Shown here piece after piece: positions 35,381-46,333 of a DNA stretch of 64,000 nt (position 1 is its first letter; each line of letters starts with the position of its first letter). Source of the DNA: Punica granatum (lineage: Eukaryota > Streptophyta > Magnoliopsida > Myrtales > Lythraceae). The stretch spans positions 12,648,001 through 12,712,000 of the forward strand of contig NC_045132.1 in the NCBI RefSeq assembly GCF_007655135.1, in the 5' to 3' direction. Below the pieces are notes generated by a model. It made no database searches and was not told the origin of the DNA. It saw only the letters and a list, made by a program, of their open reading frames with translations. Made by a program: the position numbers and the translations under genes.

Positions 35381-36445
35381 AGGGAAAATAGCACCGTACA
35401 ACAAAGTTTTATGACTTTTTTTCATGCTGCAGTATAAATTCATATTATTTCCTTATACAACATGATTTTTTTTTTCATTGCACAACATACTGTCCATATT
35501 CCATGAAGAAATAGACGGAATGCTGACATGACGGCTTGTTTCAAGGGAGTTTCGCAACAAATAACAACTTAGGGACATAAACAAATAAAATATAAGTTAA
35601 AAATTAGGGAAAAAAACAGAAGAAATTCCATTTGGGATCTCAAATCGGGGGTTAGGAGCGGTCCCGTCGACCACCCACCCCCGATCGGGGTTGCCAACGT
35701 GTCTGAGCGGCCGACGACCCCGATAGAGGGGTGGCTGGCTGGCAAGATCGCCCCAACTGCCTTAATCGCCTCCTCGGATCCCAAATGGGATTTCTTTCTC
35801 TTTTTTTACTTATATTTTATTTGTTTATGCACCTAAGTTCTTATTTGTAGCAAAACTCCCCTTGAACAAGGTGCCATGTCAACATTCAGTCCATTTCTTG
35901 ACGGATTATGGATGGCATAATGTGCGGTGAATTATTTCTTTGTGTTGTACAATGAAATGATTTCAAGGGAGTTTCGCAACAAATAACAACTTAGGGACAT
36001 AAACAAATAAAATATAAGTTAAAAATTAGGGAAAAAAACAGAAGAAATTCCATTTGGGATCTCAAATCGGGGGTTAGGAGCGGTCCCGTCGACCACCCAC
36101 CCCCGATCGGGGTTGCCAACGTGTCTGAGCGGCCGACGACCCCGATAGAGGGGTGGCTGGCTGGCAAGATCGCCCCAACTGCCTTAATCGCCTCCTCGGA
36201 TCCCAAATGGGATTTCTTTCTCTTTTTTTACTTATATTTTATTTGTTTATGCACCTAAGTTCTTATTTGTAGCAAAACTCCCCTTGAACAAGGTGCCATG
36301 TCAACATTCAGTCCATTTCTTGACGGATTATGGATGGCATAATGTGCGGTGAATTATTTTTTTGTGTTGTACAATGAAATGATTTGAATTTGTGATGCAG
36401 TGTGAAAAAAGTAAAAAAATCGTGCTGTACAATGTTGTTTTCCCT
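35381..36445 (+). mobile_element. MITE with inverted ends and internal tandem duplication
   Basis: The outer ends AGGGAAAATAGCACCGTACA and, on the opposite strand, AGGGAAAACAACATTGTACA are inverted repeats continuing for about 100 bp. Inside are two copies of a 422-bp unit. Each unit is itself palindromic: TAAACAAATAAAATATAAGT at one side and its complement at the other surround a GC-rich core. The nested structure suggests one MITE inside another, followed by duplication. Target duplication is uncertain. Confidence 0.65.
35539..36382 (+). repeat. 422-bp tandem duplication, nearly identical copies
   Basis: 35539-35960 and 35961-36382 are aligned with an offset of 422 and differ at only one base that I can see (a C/T in the ATTATTTCTTT stretch near the unit end). 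The identity implies a very recent event or an assembly artefact. The identical 71-codon minus-strand frames within are by-products. Confidence 0.95.
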
Positions 36446-36919
36446 AATACATAATTCATATTCTTGAAAAATGAAAAATTTTACAAATTATTGAAAGGAA
36501 CTCCTAAAAATTTGTGAGATTGATCAAGTTGAATGTGCCATATGCCTATAAATACAAGACACGTGAACTCGTATCTTCACTGATGAAGTTATTTCCTTTA
36601 AACATTGGGCTAATTCTATTGGATTTATATTATAGAATTATTGTTATACGCGTTTTTACTAGGCAAGATTACATATTTGTTTGCATTCACGATTTCTATT
36701 ATTTATTAGATCTATTTGGTAAAATATATAAATTTTAAAATAATTTTTCTTCATATTTATATTTATATTTATTTATATGTTAAAGTTATTATTTGTAAAA
36801 TATATTATATTTATAAAAAAAATATTTATATTTATTTGGATATCATATATATTTACTACATACTTTTCATCCTATAGAAATTGACAAAAGCTACCGCATA
36901 ATGCGCGGGTATTAACTAA
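36446..36919 (+). mobile_element. Helitron-like 3' end and AT-rich interior
   Basis: The right end has the hairpin CCGCATAATGCGCGG (36894-36908), then GTATTAA, then CTAA followed by T. This fits the Helitron pattern of a short hairpin about ten bases before CTRR inserted next to T. The 5' TC end was not placed with confidence; the start given is the edge of the preceding MITE. Confidence 0.45.
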
Positions 36920-37044
36920 TTTATTTAAAAATAAAATGTCAATTTACATGGACTTAAGAGTTATTAAATGAAGTAATTTGAGTAATCGATGATATCCTAC
37001 TAGAATGTGTGAGTCATCAAATGAATTTCACCGTACGTCGATTT

Positions 37045-37068
37045 TATATATATATATATATATATATT
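37045..37068. repeat. (TA)n microsatellite
   Basis: Twelve TA units, intergenic, about 520 bases before the bHLH start codon. Confidence 0.95.
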
Positions 37069-37377
37069 ATATTGCATATTAATTATTATAATAGGAAAAT
37101 GATTTTTCTGTCGAAAGTGGCGTGTATGAGAGCAATCATTATTGACCCTCGAATTTCGTGATAGTGACAAAACTACCATTGTCTCTACTTTCGGAGGAAG
37201 TTGGAGGAATTATTCGCAGGAAGTAGCAATATCTCATTATAATTATAATATCAATCTATAGTTCGGCATATATCTTATTTTATTCTTATTAATGTAAAAA
37301 ATTTGCGCTTAGAGCGGACGTTCGTCTTGTAAATGTACAGCGGAGAGACGTACCACCCATCCCGTCCTCCTCGGACT

Positions 37378-37385
37378 AATAAAAG
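37378..37385 (+). promoter_or_regulatory. Possible TATA-like box of the bHLH gene
   Basis: AATAAAAG lies about 35 bases before a CT-rich leader with (CT)n runs at 37421-37438 and 37505-37526. Position-based guess. Confidence 0.3.
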
Positions 37386-37501
37386 CTACTTTCCTTTCAT
37401 TTCCGCTTTTCCAATCTTCTCTCTCTCTCTCTCTCTCTGCGTTCGCCTAAAACCATAACCCCTGCAACTCTGCAACTGCAACTGCAAATCTCTCCCTCTG
37501 C

Positions 37502-37531
<30 letters not shown>

Positions 37532-37533
<2 letters not shown>

Positions 37534-37555
37534 GCTCTTTGAGGCCTCCTGCTGA
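37532..37555 (+). promoter_or_regulatory. Short upstream ORF in the bHLH leader
   Basis: ATG at 37532 opens seven codons (MLFEASC) ending in TGA, 35 bases before the main start at 37591. If included in the transcript it could reduce or regulate main-frame translation. Confidence 0.5.
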
Positions 37556-37590
37556 TCCCCGGCTTCACACACCCCTCTCCCCCACTCACC

Positions 37591-40500
37591 ATGGCCAACA
37601 ACCACACCGAGCCTCCCACAGACGACTTCCTCGAGCAGCTCTTCGGCCTCCCCAACTTCCCCGCCCCCGAGGCTGGCCTCCCCACTGGCGAAGGGCCCCC
37701 CATGGCCGCTGCCGCTCCTCCTCCCATGATGCTCCAGCTCAGCTCCGGTGACGGCTCCGGCCACATCGCCACCCTCGGCCCCGGCGGCGGAGCGGGCGGC
37801 GGATACCACCAGCCCCCGATGTTCCCTCTGGGGTTGAGCCTGGAGCAGGGTGGCGGGGGAGGGTTCCTGAAGCCCGAGGATGCGTCTGGGAGAGGGAAGC
37901 GGTTCCGTGATGAGGTCGTTGATGGCAGAGCTTCTACAGTTAAAAACGTAAGCTTTTTACGCCACCCTTTTTCCACTGTCCGAATCCCTTCAAATCCGTA
38001 ACAAAAAGTTGAAGAATCTTATGCTTTTAAGCTGTTCGCTGCAACCCATGGCTAGTCGCTAATTTCTTTGTGGACATTATGATCATTTGTTCTGTATAGA
38101 ATTGTCGAAAAGTTCCGAGTTATCGGATAGCTGGAGTGTTACAACATGTTCCTGGGTGTACGAGATAAGAGAACGTTTTGTCGTTTCTAATCTTTACTAT
38201 TGTCTTAGGAAAGGGTTTTGGAGGACAGGACGAATTCGGGATATGAAGGATTTCTAGGTTGATGACAAATTTCTACTGGAGGAAGATAAACAGTCTGGAT
38301 TTAGCGAAAAATGACCGAATAGCCTTCACATAGTTGAAAAGTAATTACGAAATTGGATATTTATGAGTTTTAATTACGAATTTGGAAGATAAATTCAGAT
38401 GTCCTTCTACTAGCACTTCGATAATGGTTGGTGGCCGGGAAGTGCAGCTGCAAGCATTCTCAATCTAGACTGCCCGTCGATGTTAATTGATCTTCATGGT
38501 CTAGTATGCTAACTCCTTCCTTGAGGTCGTCCAGTCTTTATTGAGGCCATGGCAGTCTCCATCAAGGCCTCCACTGTTGTTTATTGAGATAAAGGGCAGG
38601 CAAAGCCTCGACAGAGGCTTGACCTGCCTCAATTGTGGTTGCCAAGCCTCAATCAAGGGAGTGGTGATTTTGAACCAAGCCCCTGCATACCTTGGTCGGA
38701 TATGTCGGGCTTTGGCCCTGGCGATTGCTGCTGGCTGCTCGATGTTGCTTGGGGAACGGGCAGTGTTGAAATTACTTGACAAGCTTAGCCGCTGCTTTTC
38801 TGCTGCTGTATGAAAATATAATAAGCAAATCCTACCTCCCCCCTTGTGCCCCCGATATATGCAATTTAATCCAGATAGAAATCCCATCCTTGCTAATTAC
38901 CCGAAGGAGAGTCCTATCTTGCTGTCAAACATAGGATAAGGATTTCTGAAATCCTTCCTACCTCTTATCACCCACTAAATGCATTTTCTTTCATTTATTT
39001 ATTTGCTTTTTTGGTGATGCAAATGCTTAACTAAAGCTAAGCTAGCAATTTTTTCTGGTTGAAATATCCATTAAACCAGCTATATGCAGTTATGCATTCA
39101 GAATGATTTACTGGAAAAGAACACCAGTTCCCACTCAGAATGATTTTCTGGAAAAGGGTTTCTGGATTTATGGCTAGCCAATTTACCTTGTCTGGACCAA
39201 TGCTGAGTAACAATTATAGAACCTAACTCTTACCATGAATTTCCTTGTAATTTTGTTTTCCGGCTTAATAGGGAAGCTGGGGATGGGGATCTAATAGGTA
39301 AACTGGGCACAGTCAGCACAACCCCTTGAAGGAAATAAAGTTCAGTTAATTTGTGGATTTCAGGGAAATTTCCGAGTGAAATTAATTACAATTACTTCTT
39401 AGTGAATGAAAATTTTGAAATTCTAACATGTATATGGAGTAATAAAAATCAGATAAATTTGAATATTTTTGAATTTTTGCATGAAAATGATGAGAATAAC
39501 GATATTTTCTTCTTGGCATATTCTATAGATATATGGATACTGTCCCTTTTTGGATTCAGTCGAATGAAAACTTAATTAGAAGAAGCATGATAACCAGGTG
39601 ATTTGGTGATTCAAAGGGAGAGCTCCTAGTAAGTAATTGATCCTGCCAGAATCCAGAAGTAGTGGCTTATGAATCAAACCATTTCATTTGTACATTTTAA
39701 ATGTTGAAAAATGGGAAAGAGTCGTGCCAAAAGAAAGTGGAATAACAGGAACTAAGTTAAGGAATAAGGTTTGAACTAAGACGAGAAGAGGATCTTGGCT
39801 GTTATATGGTTAGTTGCTGTTGTTCAGAATGAGGAAATCTTGAGTCATGTAAGAATAGAAGCTCCTGATTTGTTGATAATGCTGATTAATCCTCTTATTA
39901 AAATGTTTAATGCAGTCCAGAAAACAAGATCCCTGTTCAAAGTGATTTATATTCTCGATTCTATTCTGGAGCTTGTCTTCTTAACATGTCATTATTAAAG
40001 CACCATGTTAGGTTTGGGTTTCATAGCTGCTATTGTGGAGCTTAATTTTAATTTTTATTCATTTTTATTGATGGATCAAAATAAAGCACCAAGAGGGTGC
40101 AGCTTCCATGTAAAGAAGAATTTACAGTATTTACTTGTGCCAATTGTTTCCCCTTGTTGCCTATTATTTGTATTCTCTTTGTGTGATGAAGATGAAAAAT
40201 TAAGGGTGGACATAACTCAATGGATTGTGCCCTGATTAAGGAAGTTCATTTATTCTCAGGTTTTTCATGGGCAACCAGTTTCCACCACTGTCCCTGCAGC
40301 ACCACATCCACCAGCAATGCGCCCTAGAGTGAGGGCGAGACGAGGACAGGCGACAGATCCACATAGCATTGCTGAACGGGTAATTAATATCTCCATATTT
40401 AATAGTTCTTTCTTAGTGTAAATGTTTAGTTCTTTATCAACTAAATGAAGTGTAATTTAGGAGAATTTTATTCATAAAATGGGAGTCTTCTTATTATGGT

Positions 40501-42434
40501 CAGCTACGCTGAGAAGGAAAATAAGAATGAAAGGACCTGTAGAACATTTTGTAGTTTGTCCACTATTTATTGGCTTGGTGCATGCCTATTGCTGATGAAA
40601 ATTATGCCCTCAATAAGAATGATATATTGCTAGAAGATAGGTTCTGTGGTTTTTGATCTGTTCGGACCTTCTTATGTGAAAATTGTGATATGCGTTTACG
40701 AGTAGCCCTTTTAAAAATATGGTTATACTTTTCTTTGCAGTTGCGCAGGGAGAGAATAGCTGAAAGAATTAGGGCATTGCAAGAACTTGTCCCTAGTGTC
40801 AACAAGGTGAGAATGCCTTTGATATTTTGGATCTCACTAATAGAGGATAAATTGAAATTTCCATAATTTTGAGTGGTCTTCTTTATGGTTTGTCCATGTG
40901 TAATGAATGCATCAGAGATGTTTCATTATAGTTAGTAGTTAGATGCATTCCTGATAGGTTTCTTTAAGACAGTTGAGTAACGTTTCTAAGACATTATTGA
41001 GAATTCGCGATTCTGAGCTATATAGCGAAATGTAATTAAAAAAAAGGAAGACTTAATGAAGGGGAACGCAAGTTTTCAACAGAAAGTGCTTGCTTGTATG
41101 GTGCTTAATGCTTTGCTTGGTTTATGTGTGTTTCTTTTGATGGATAGCTTATGTGTGTTTCTGGGATCTCCTAAAGATTCGAGTAGCAACTTTGTGATTG
41201 GATATAAGAATAATATTATTGGATTTTGCTTTTGCAGACTGATAGAGCTGCTATGCTCGATGAAATTGTGGATTATGTGAAGTTCCTGAGGCTCCAAGTG
41301 AAGGTAAAGTGGTACTTAAGTCTCATCCTATTATTTTTTTTTTCCCTCTTCAGTTAGGAAGTTGGGACATCATAGAATATGTTTGGGGTGCTGGTGTGTC
41401 CCGGTTCCACACAGATGAACTTCAATCCACGAGTCAAAATAGTAAATATCAACCCAAACAATCGCTCATGCCATCTTAGTTTAATTGTGAGAAGATTGGT
41501 GTGGACTTAACATTCAGTCACATGAGATTGACTCGGGATTAAATGCCAAGACCCCTGTCCTCTACTCACTTCCACCATTCACTCGGCTAAATGCTTGATC
41601 GCTTTTCTGTTTTTTGTGTAATAACTTACCTGTACAGAGCCTTTTGTGGAACAATTGTATTTGGAAGAGACAGTTCAGAAGTTCTGATTATTGCCAATTT
41701 TGGTCGAGCCACTTGTAGGATTGGAAATAGCTATTGTAATCGAGTGCCGTGAGCAAAAGGCATATTAGGTGCCACCTGGTCTTTCATGAGGAGGCATACA
41801 TGGATATGGATAAGAAGGTGCCAAACTGTATTTGATAATGAGATCATTTGAGTGGAATACTCAATAAATTCAATATGATAATAATGTAAACCAGGCCTCT
41901 CGATTACTTATTTGAGAGTGCTTACTTTTCCCTAAATAAAGGAGCACATGAGCCAATGGTAATGTGATGATGAGCTCAGATCTCATTTCCTATTTCTTAA
42001 ATAACACTTTGTTCCGCTCAACAGGTTCTCAGCATGAGTAGATTGGGAGGAGCGGGTGCAGTGGCACCACTAGTGACTGATATCCCACTAGCATCCGTTG
42101 AGGTGATAATTAGAAGATTTTATTTTGTCATGATTGATTGTTTCCCTATCTTATCATTGTTGTGATTATTATTGTTATTGAGCATCGGATCTTGATACTT
42201 CAGGAAGAAGGTGGTGAAGGTGGAAGGAACCAGCCCGCTTGGGAAAAATGGTCGAATGACGGAACAGAGCGACAAGTCGCGAAGCTCATGGAAGAGAATG
42301 TGGGGGCCGCTATGCAGTTCCTACAGTCCAAGGCTCTCTGCATAATGCCCATCTCCCTAGCCACTGCCATTTACCACTCTCAACCGCCGGACACTTCTTC
42401 CCTCGTCAAGTCTGAAAGCAACCCCACATCTTAA
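37591..42434 (+). CDS. UNE12: bHLH transcription factor, UNE12 type
   Basis: Six exons join in frame to 305 codons plus stop: 37591-37947, 40260-40379, 40741-40806, 41238-41303, 42025-42102, 42204-42434. The N-terminus ([13 protein letters not shown]) is the conserved start of the UNE12/bHLH7 and LRL subfamily. A Pro/Gly-rich region follows. The bHLH domain spans about residues 139-196, from [18 protein letters not shown] through helix 2 ([14 protein letters not shown]). It has the His-Glu-Arg basic signature, predicting G-box (CACGTG) binding as a dimer in the nucleus. The C-terminal blocks [13 protein letters not shown] and [20 protein letters not shown] are nearly invariant in this family. 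UNE12 was named for an unfertilised-embryo-sac mutant in Arabidopsis. The 2.3-kb first intron contains only weak repeats. bHLH7 is the main alternative name. Confidence 0.92.
37948..40259 (+). other. Intron 1 of the bHLH gene (2.3 kb)
   Basis: Bounded by AAC|GTAAGC and TTCTCAG|G. A GC-richer patch at 38510-38720 repeats GAGGC/GCCTC words at short spacing, which makes unrelated open frames on both strands. It is likely a small decayed repeat. No exon was recognised inside. Confidence 0.7.
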
Positions 42435-43560
42435 AGAGGTGAAAACCAAATCCTGCCTACATTGACTGGTACAATAATTATTATCATCAGTAGGAATGGG
42501 TAGGCTAATTGATGCTGCAATGGGAAGTAGCCCGGGATTTTATGTTCGCAGTCTGGTAGTGGGCTAATATAAGCTGCTGTACAGTGACAGTGTCAGGCAT
42601 ACAGAACCATTGACTTGTACCGACCTGGGGTGTTTTGCGCCACAGTGGGTTAACTGGTGAGGTTACTGATCCGATGACTATAATGGTCTTTGTAGAGTCC
42701 AGGCAACATTAGTAGTATTGTAATAAGAGTTACAAATCCCACATGGTCCCCAGCTTATAAGTGAGTTTTACTCGGCCACTTGGCGGAGTAACAATCAATC
42801 ATAATGCATGTAAGTGGTAAATTGAATTCAATAGTCCCTTACATTCCTATGTTCAGATATTTTAATTGATGGTTACTCATTGAGAGCGGAAGGGGAACAC
42901 TCACGTAATATTTCCTTACATATACATCCTGTGGGTCCCACCAAATTCGTCCATCTCATCCCATCCTCTACATATTGCAAATCGAAGTCAGATGGCACAG
43001 CTTCTACTTCCCCTTCAACTTTTATGTAAACGGGGTTTTGACGTCAACGCCTTAATAAGAAAATGGAAGCAGTGGGGCCCTTCATGTCCTGCCAAAACCT
43101 CTTCTCTTGATCTGAGTTTTGGTTTACTTTGTTGATTGTATTTGTATCAATCCATAGTGGGGTTGTGGATGATGGAAGCAAAAGCAAATTTGATCTTTTA
43201 TTAGTGGGCAGTGGGACCTTTCCAAATAAAAGATGAACAGATTCTTTTTCATATTTATGTAATATAATCCCTATATATGTAATGCTGGAGGCTAGTGGTT
43301 TGTACTAGTGATGTATCTTATATATATTCAAAATGAAATGGGATGATTTGGTAGACTGGAGATTGAAGTGGTCGGTTGGGTTCACAATGTGCATTTAGTC
43401 TAAAGAGAATTCGATTGATATCGGTAGTGCCGCACTTTTTGGACAAGAGGGCTCATGAGTGGGGTTAAAACTTTTATGTAATCTTCCACCTAGAAATGAT
43501 TCAGAGTATGGCACCTGGAGCGTATGAAGGAATTAGTGACGATTGACCGATCTGTGGATA
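42435..43560. other. bHLH 3' region and intergenic DNA
   Basis: No further coding sequence. The transcript end was not determined. Confidence 0.45.
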
Positions 43561-43640
43561 AGGATGGTAATGGGGCAGACAGGGTGCAAATATAACTAGA
43601 ATAATATTTGCACCGCGGTTTAGAAATGCAAACCCACCAC

Positions 43641-43641
<1 letters not shown>

Positions 43642-43675
<34 letters not shown>
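43642..43675 (+). repeat. 34-base poly-C tract
   Basis: An uninterrupted run of 34 C. It is flanked by inverted or direct short copies of ACCGCGG and GGTATTTGCAC-type words (43600-43745), suggesting it sits in the middle of a small hAT-like repeat. The minus-strand G run could form a quadruplex. Length is prone to sequencing error. Confidence 0.95.
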
Positions 43676-43677
<2 letters not shown>

Positions 43678-43745
43678 CGTTTTTTTCGCGGTGGTTTCAA
43701 AAAGTTTATATTTGTACCACCAAAAACCGCGGGTATTTGCACTGC

Positions 43746-44605
43746 ACTATGAAATTACATTAGGTGAAAATTATAAAAATACAATAAAACCACACTGAGA
43801 ATTAATAATCAAATGAAATTTGAAGCAATCAAAATGAAAAATTTTCCAGATCTAATAATCTCTCTCTCATGTTCTCATATTTTATAAGGTGGACTAAGAA
43901 CTTAAGTGGACCTGCCAGTATTGGGCTTAAAAATGAGCTAGAAAATGAAGCCTAACTAATTGCATCAACATACCCCCCAAAAAAAGTGTGATTTTTTATT
44001 ACAATCGTACCAAAATTAAAAATTATACCCAGATCATAATTATTTGGTAATTACCTGTGCAAAAATAAGTGCGATCATCCGTGCTACATGTTCCGGCGGT
44101 CCGGGGTTCAGAACACTCATCTCATGTCACCTTTCTTAATCCAATAAAATCCATTTTGTCCCTCCTCCTATCTGTATTATTCTTTTCCGTCTTGCTTATA
44201 TGAGAGTTCGTGTCCAACTATGTGCAATAATGCACGTAATTCTAAAGAAAATTCATTGAGATATTACGTATGTTGGCATTGAATAAATTGAATATCTGTA
44301 CATTGATAAATATAATTACCAACAAAATTCTGGATTAATCCATAGAAGTAAAAATTATCCATTATGTACGTGTCAATACTCCTGAAATTTGCACCATTGG
44401 TAAATGGAAGAGCGACGTTGAAAAGGCATCAGAGAAGAAAGAAATGCGAGAGAAATAGAAAATAGGAAATGCAAAATAAGTGGATAGGTGTGTACTTTAT
44501 TACATATGATCTTGGCAATTTTGTAAACAGAAAAGTGAGATGAAAGAGTTTTTCCAACTCTATAGTAGTCATTAAAGCCTTTGCTGAATGTAATGCAGTG
44601 ATGCA
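43746..44605. other. AT-rich intergenic DNA, nothing recognised
   Basis: Only short overlapping minus-strand frames without recognisable domains. Confidence 0.45.
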
Positions 44606-44695
44606 TGATTTCACCTAGTAGTTAAAAGATTTCAAGTTCGATACTCATTTGAGAATACCTACACCATTTTATTAGTTATTATAGTTTTTTTTTCA
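44606..44695 (+). mobile_element. Possible SINE fragment
   Basis: CACCTAGTAGTTAAAAGATT followed by CAAGTTCGATACTC resembles pol III A- and B-box spacing of tRNA-derived plant SINEs. The piece ends in a T-rich tail (ATAGTTTTTTTTTC). No target duplication or second copy was found. Confidence 0.3.
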
Positions 44696-45157
44696 TTGTA
44701 TCCTCCCTAGTTTGAAAGCATACCATTATATTTTATGCAATTATTGCATTCATATGTTAATCTCTATCAACCATTACCTAATTCTGTTTATTCTCGTACA
44801 AATTCTCAATATTTTAATTTATTTACATTGTCAATCATCCTAGTCACTAATTTTTTGGACAGCGAATCATCTTTTTTCATTTCTTATTTTCTTCCCTGAT
44901 AATTTCATTTTTCTCTTATTTGTCAAAGCCAATCTATTATATGTATTTAATTTTTGACTCTTTAATCGTGCAATAGGAGCCCTCGATTCGTGTAATAATA
45001 TTATACCACATCAGCGATTTCATAAGTTTAGGATCCTCTCAACAATAAACTCTTCATATTTTTGCATTTATATTTTAGGCCTCAAAAGTAATTAAAGAAA
45101 TTTAAAGAAAGTTAAAAGTAATTATAAGTTTGTTAGTTTTGTAGTGATAGAGACATG

Positions 45158-45403
45158 AGGCCCTATTTGGATTCAAGAACAAAAAATTTTAACTTTAATT
45201 TTAACTTTAACTCAACACACTACACAACAAAAACAAATATTTCCCAAGTCAAAAATTTTAACTTTAACTTTAACTCAACACACTACACAACAAAAATACA
45301 CGTTTCTCAAGTCAAATTTATAATCACATCTCATTTTTCATTTTCCACAATCAAAATTAAAATCAAAATCAAAGTTACTTTAACTCTGAATTCAAACGCA
45401 CCC
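45158..45403 (+). mobile_element. MITE family B, copy 2
   Basis: The left end GGCCCTATTTGGATTCAAGA and the right end (GGGTGCGTTTGAATTCAGAG on the opposite strand) are inverted repeats. The interior has two AACTTT arrays, each followed by AACTCAACACACTACACAAC, as in the copy at 15784. Confidence 0.7.
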
Positions 45404-46333
45404 AACTAATTGTGCCTGTTGTCTCATGGTCAAAACTCCCCATTCAATTTATCTAATTTTTATTACTTTTTCCTTTCTTAAAAATTTATTTTTTGGTTTT
45501 TTTCCTTTTTTCCTTTTATTTGTTGCATGTTGGACTCATATTTTCTTTCATATCTTCCTACTTTTGGTTATCAATACCTTCTGTATTTATTTTGTTTTCA
45601 TTTTCACATATGTTGTAATTATAAATAAAACTATCATACTGAATATTATCATTAGATAATTTATTATTAAATTCAATATATTATATATTTTTTGTATAGT
45701 TTTAAATTTAAGTATTAATATCAATTTTTCCTATATAAGTATCACTTGAATTTTGTATATCTAAATCGATAAATGACTCTATATACAATTTTCCTCATCA
45801 TTTTTTTTGGTAAAGTTCCCGGATGGCAAAGTTGTTCGCAAGTTATTTTATGAGAAAACTATGTGATACTATCAGGACTTTTTTCTTTTCTTATTTTCTC
45901 ATATATATAATTAAAATAGATTTTTGCGAACGAAAGCCCTTCATTCAATTTAAGAGAGCCTTCCACATAGCCGTTCATTCGATTTAATATGAACATGAAT
46001 TTTCACAATTAGTAATTAATTTTGCATTTTTCGATAAAAATAATTATAAAAAGTAAATTTATATTGTTTTTAGTTCATGATCACATAAATGGTAAATCAC
46101 CCATAACCAATTCTTAGTTCATGTTTTATATGATCCGATCATGCTATAATAGGTCCGTAAAGATATTCTTATATTATTAGAACCGCGTTTTAGAGGATTG
46201 TTAAATATTTGAATAACCGTTAGTGCACGCACAACACGCGGACTTTAAGACTACTGTTGTTTACTTGTAACTGTTGTTTCCGTCGGATGGAGTTTTTTTC
46301 TCAAGGAAGATCAAATGAATTAGTCAACTATAT
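45404..46333. other. AT-rich intergenic DNA
   Basis: Open frames are low-complexity Phe/Ile/Leu strings with no domain. Nothing else recognised. Confidence 0.45.

Noticed and set aside
35569..36206. Two identical 71-codon frames as a duplicated gene
   Set aside because: They lie inside the 422-bp palindromic MITE unit and have no recognisable domain; the identity reflects the DNA duplication.
37386..37976. 196-codon minus-strand frame opposite the bHLH first exon
   Set aside because: It overlaps the real exon and the CT-rich leader (giving Arg-Glu runs); composition is explained by the sense strand.
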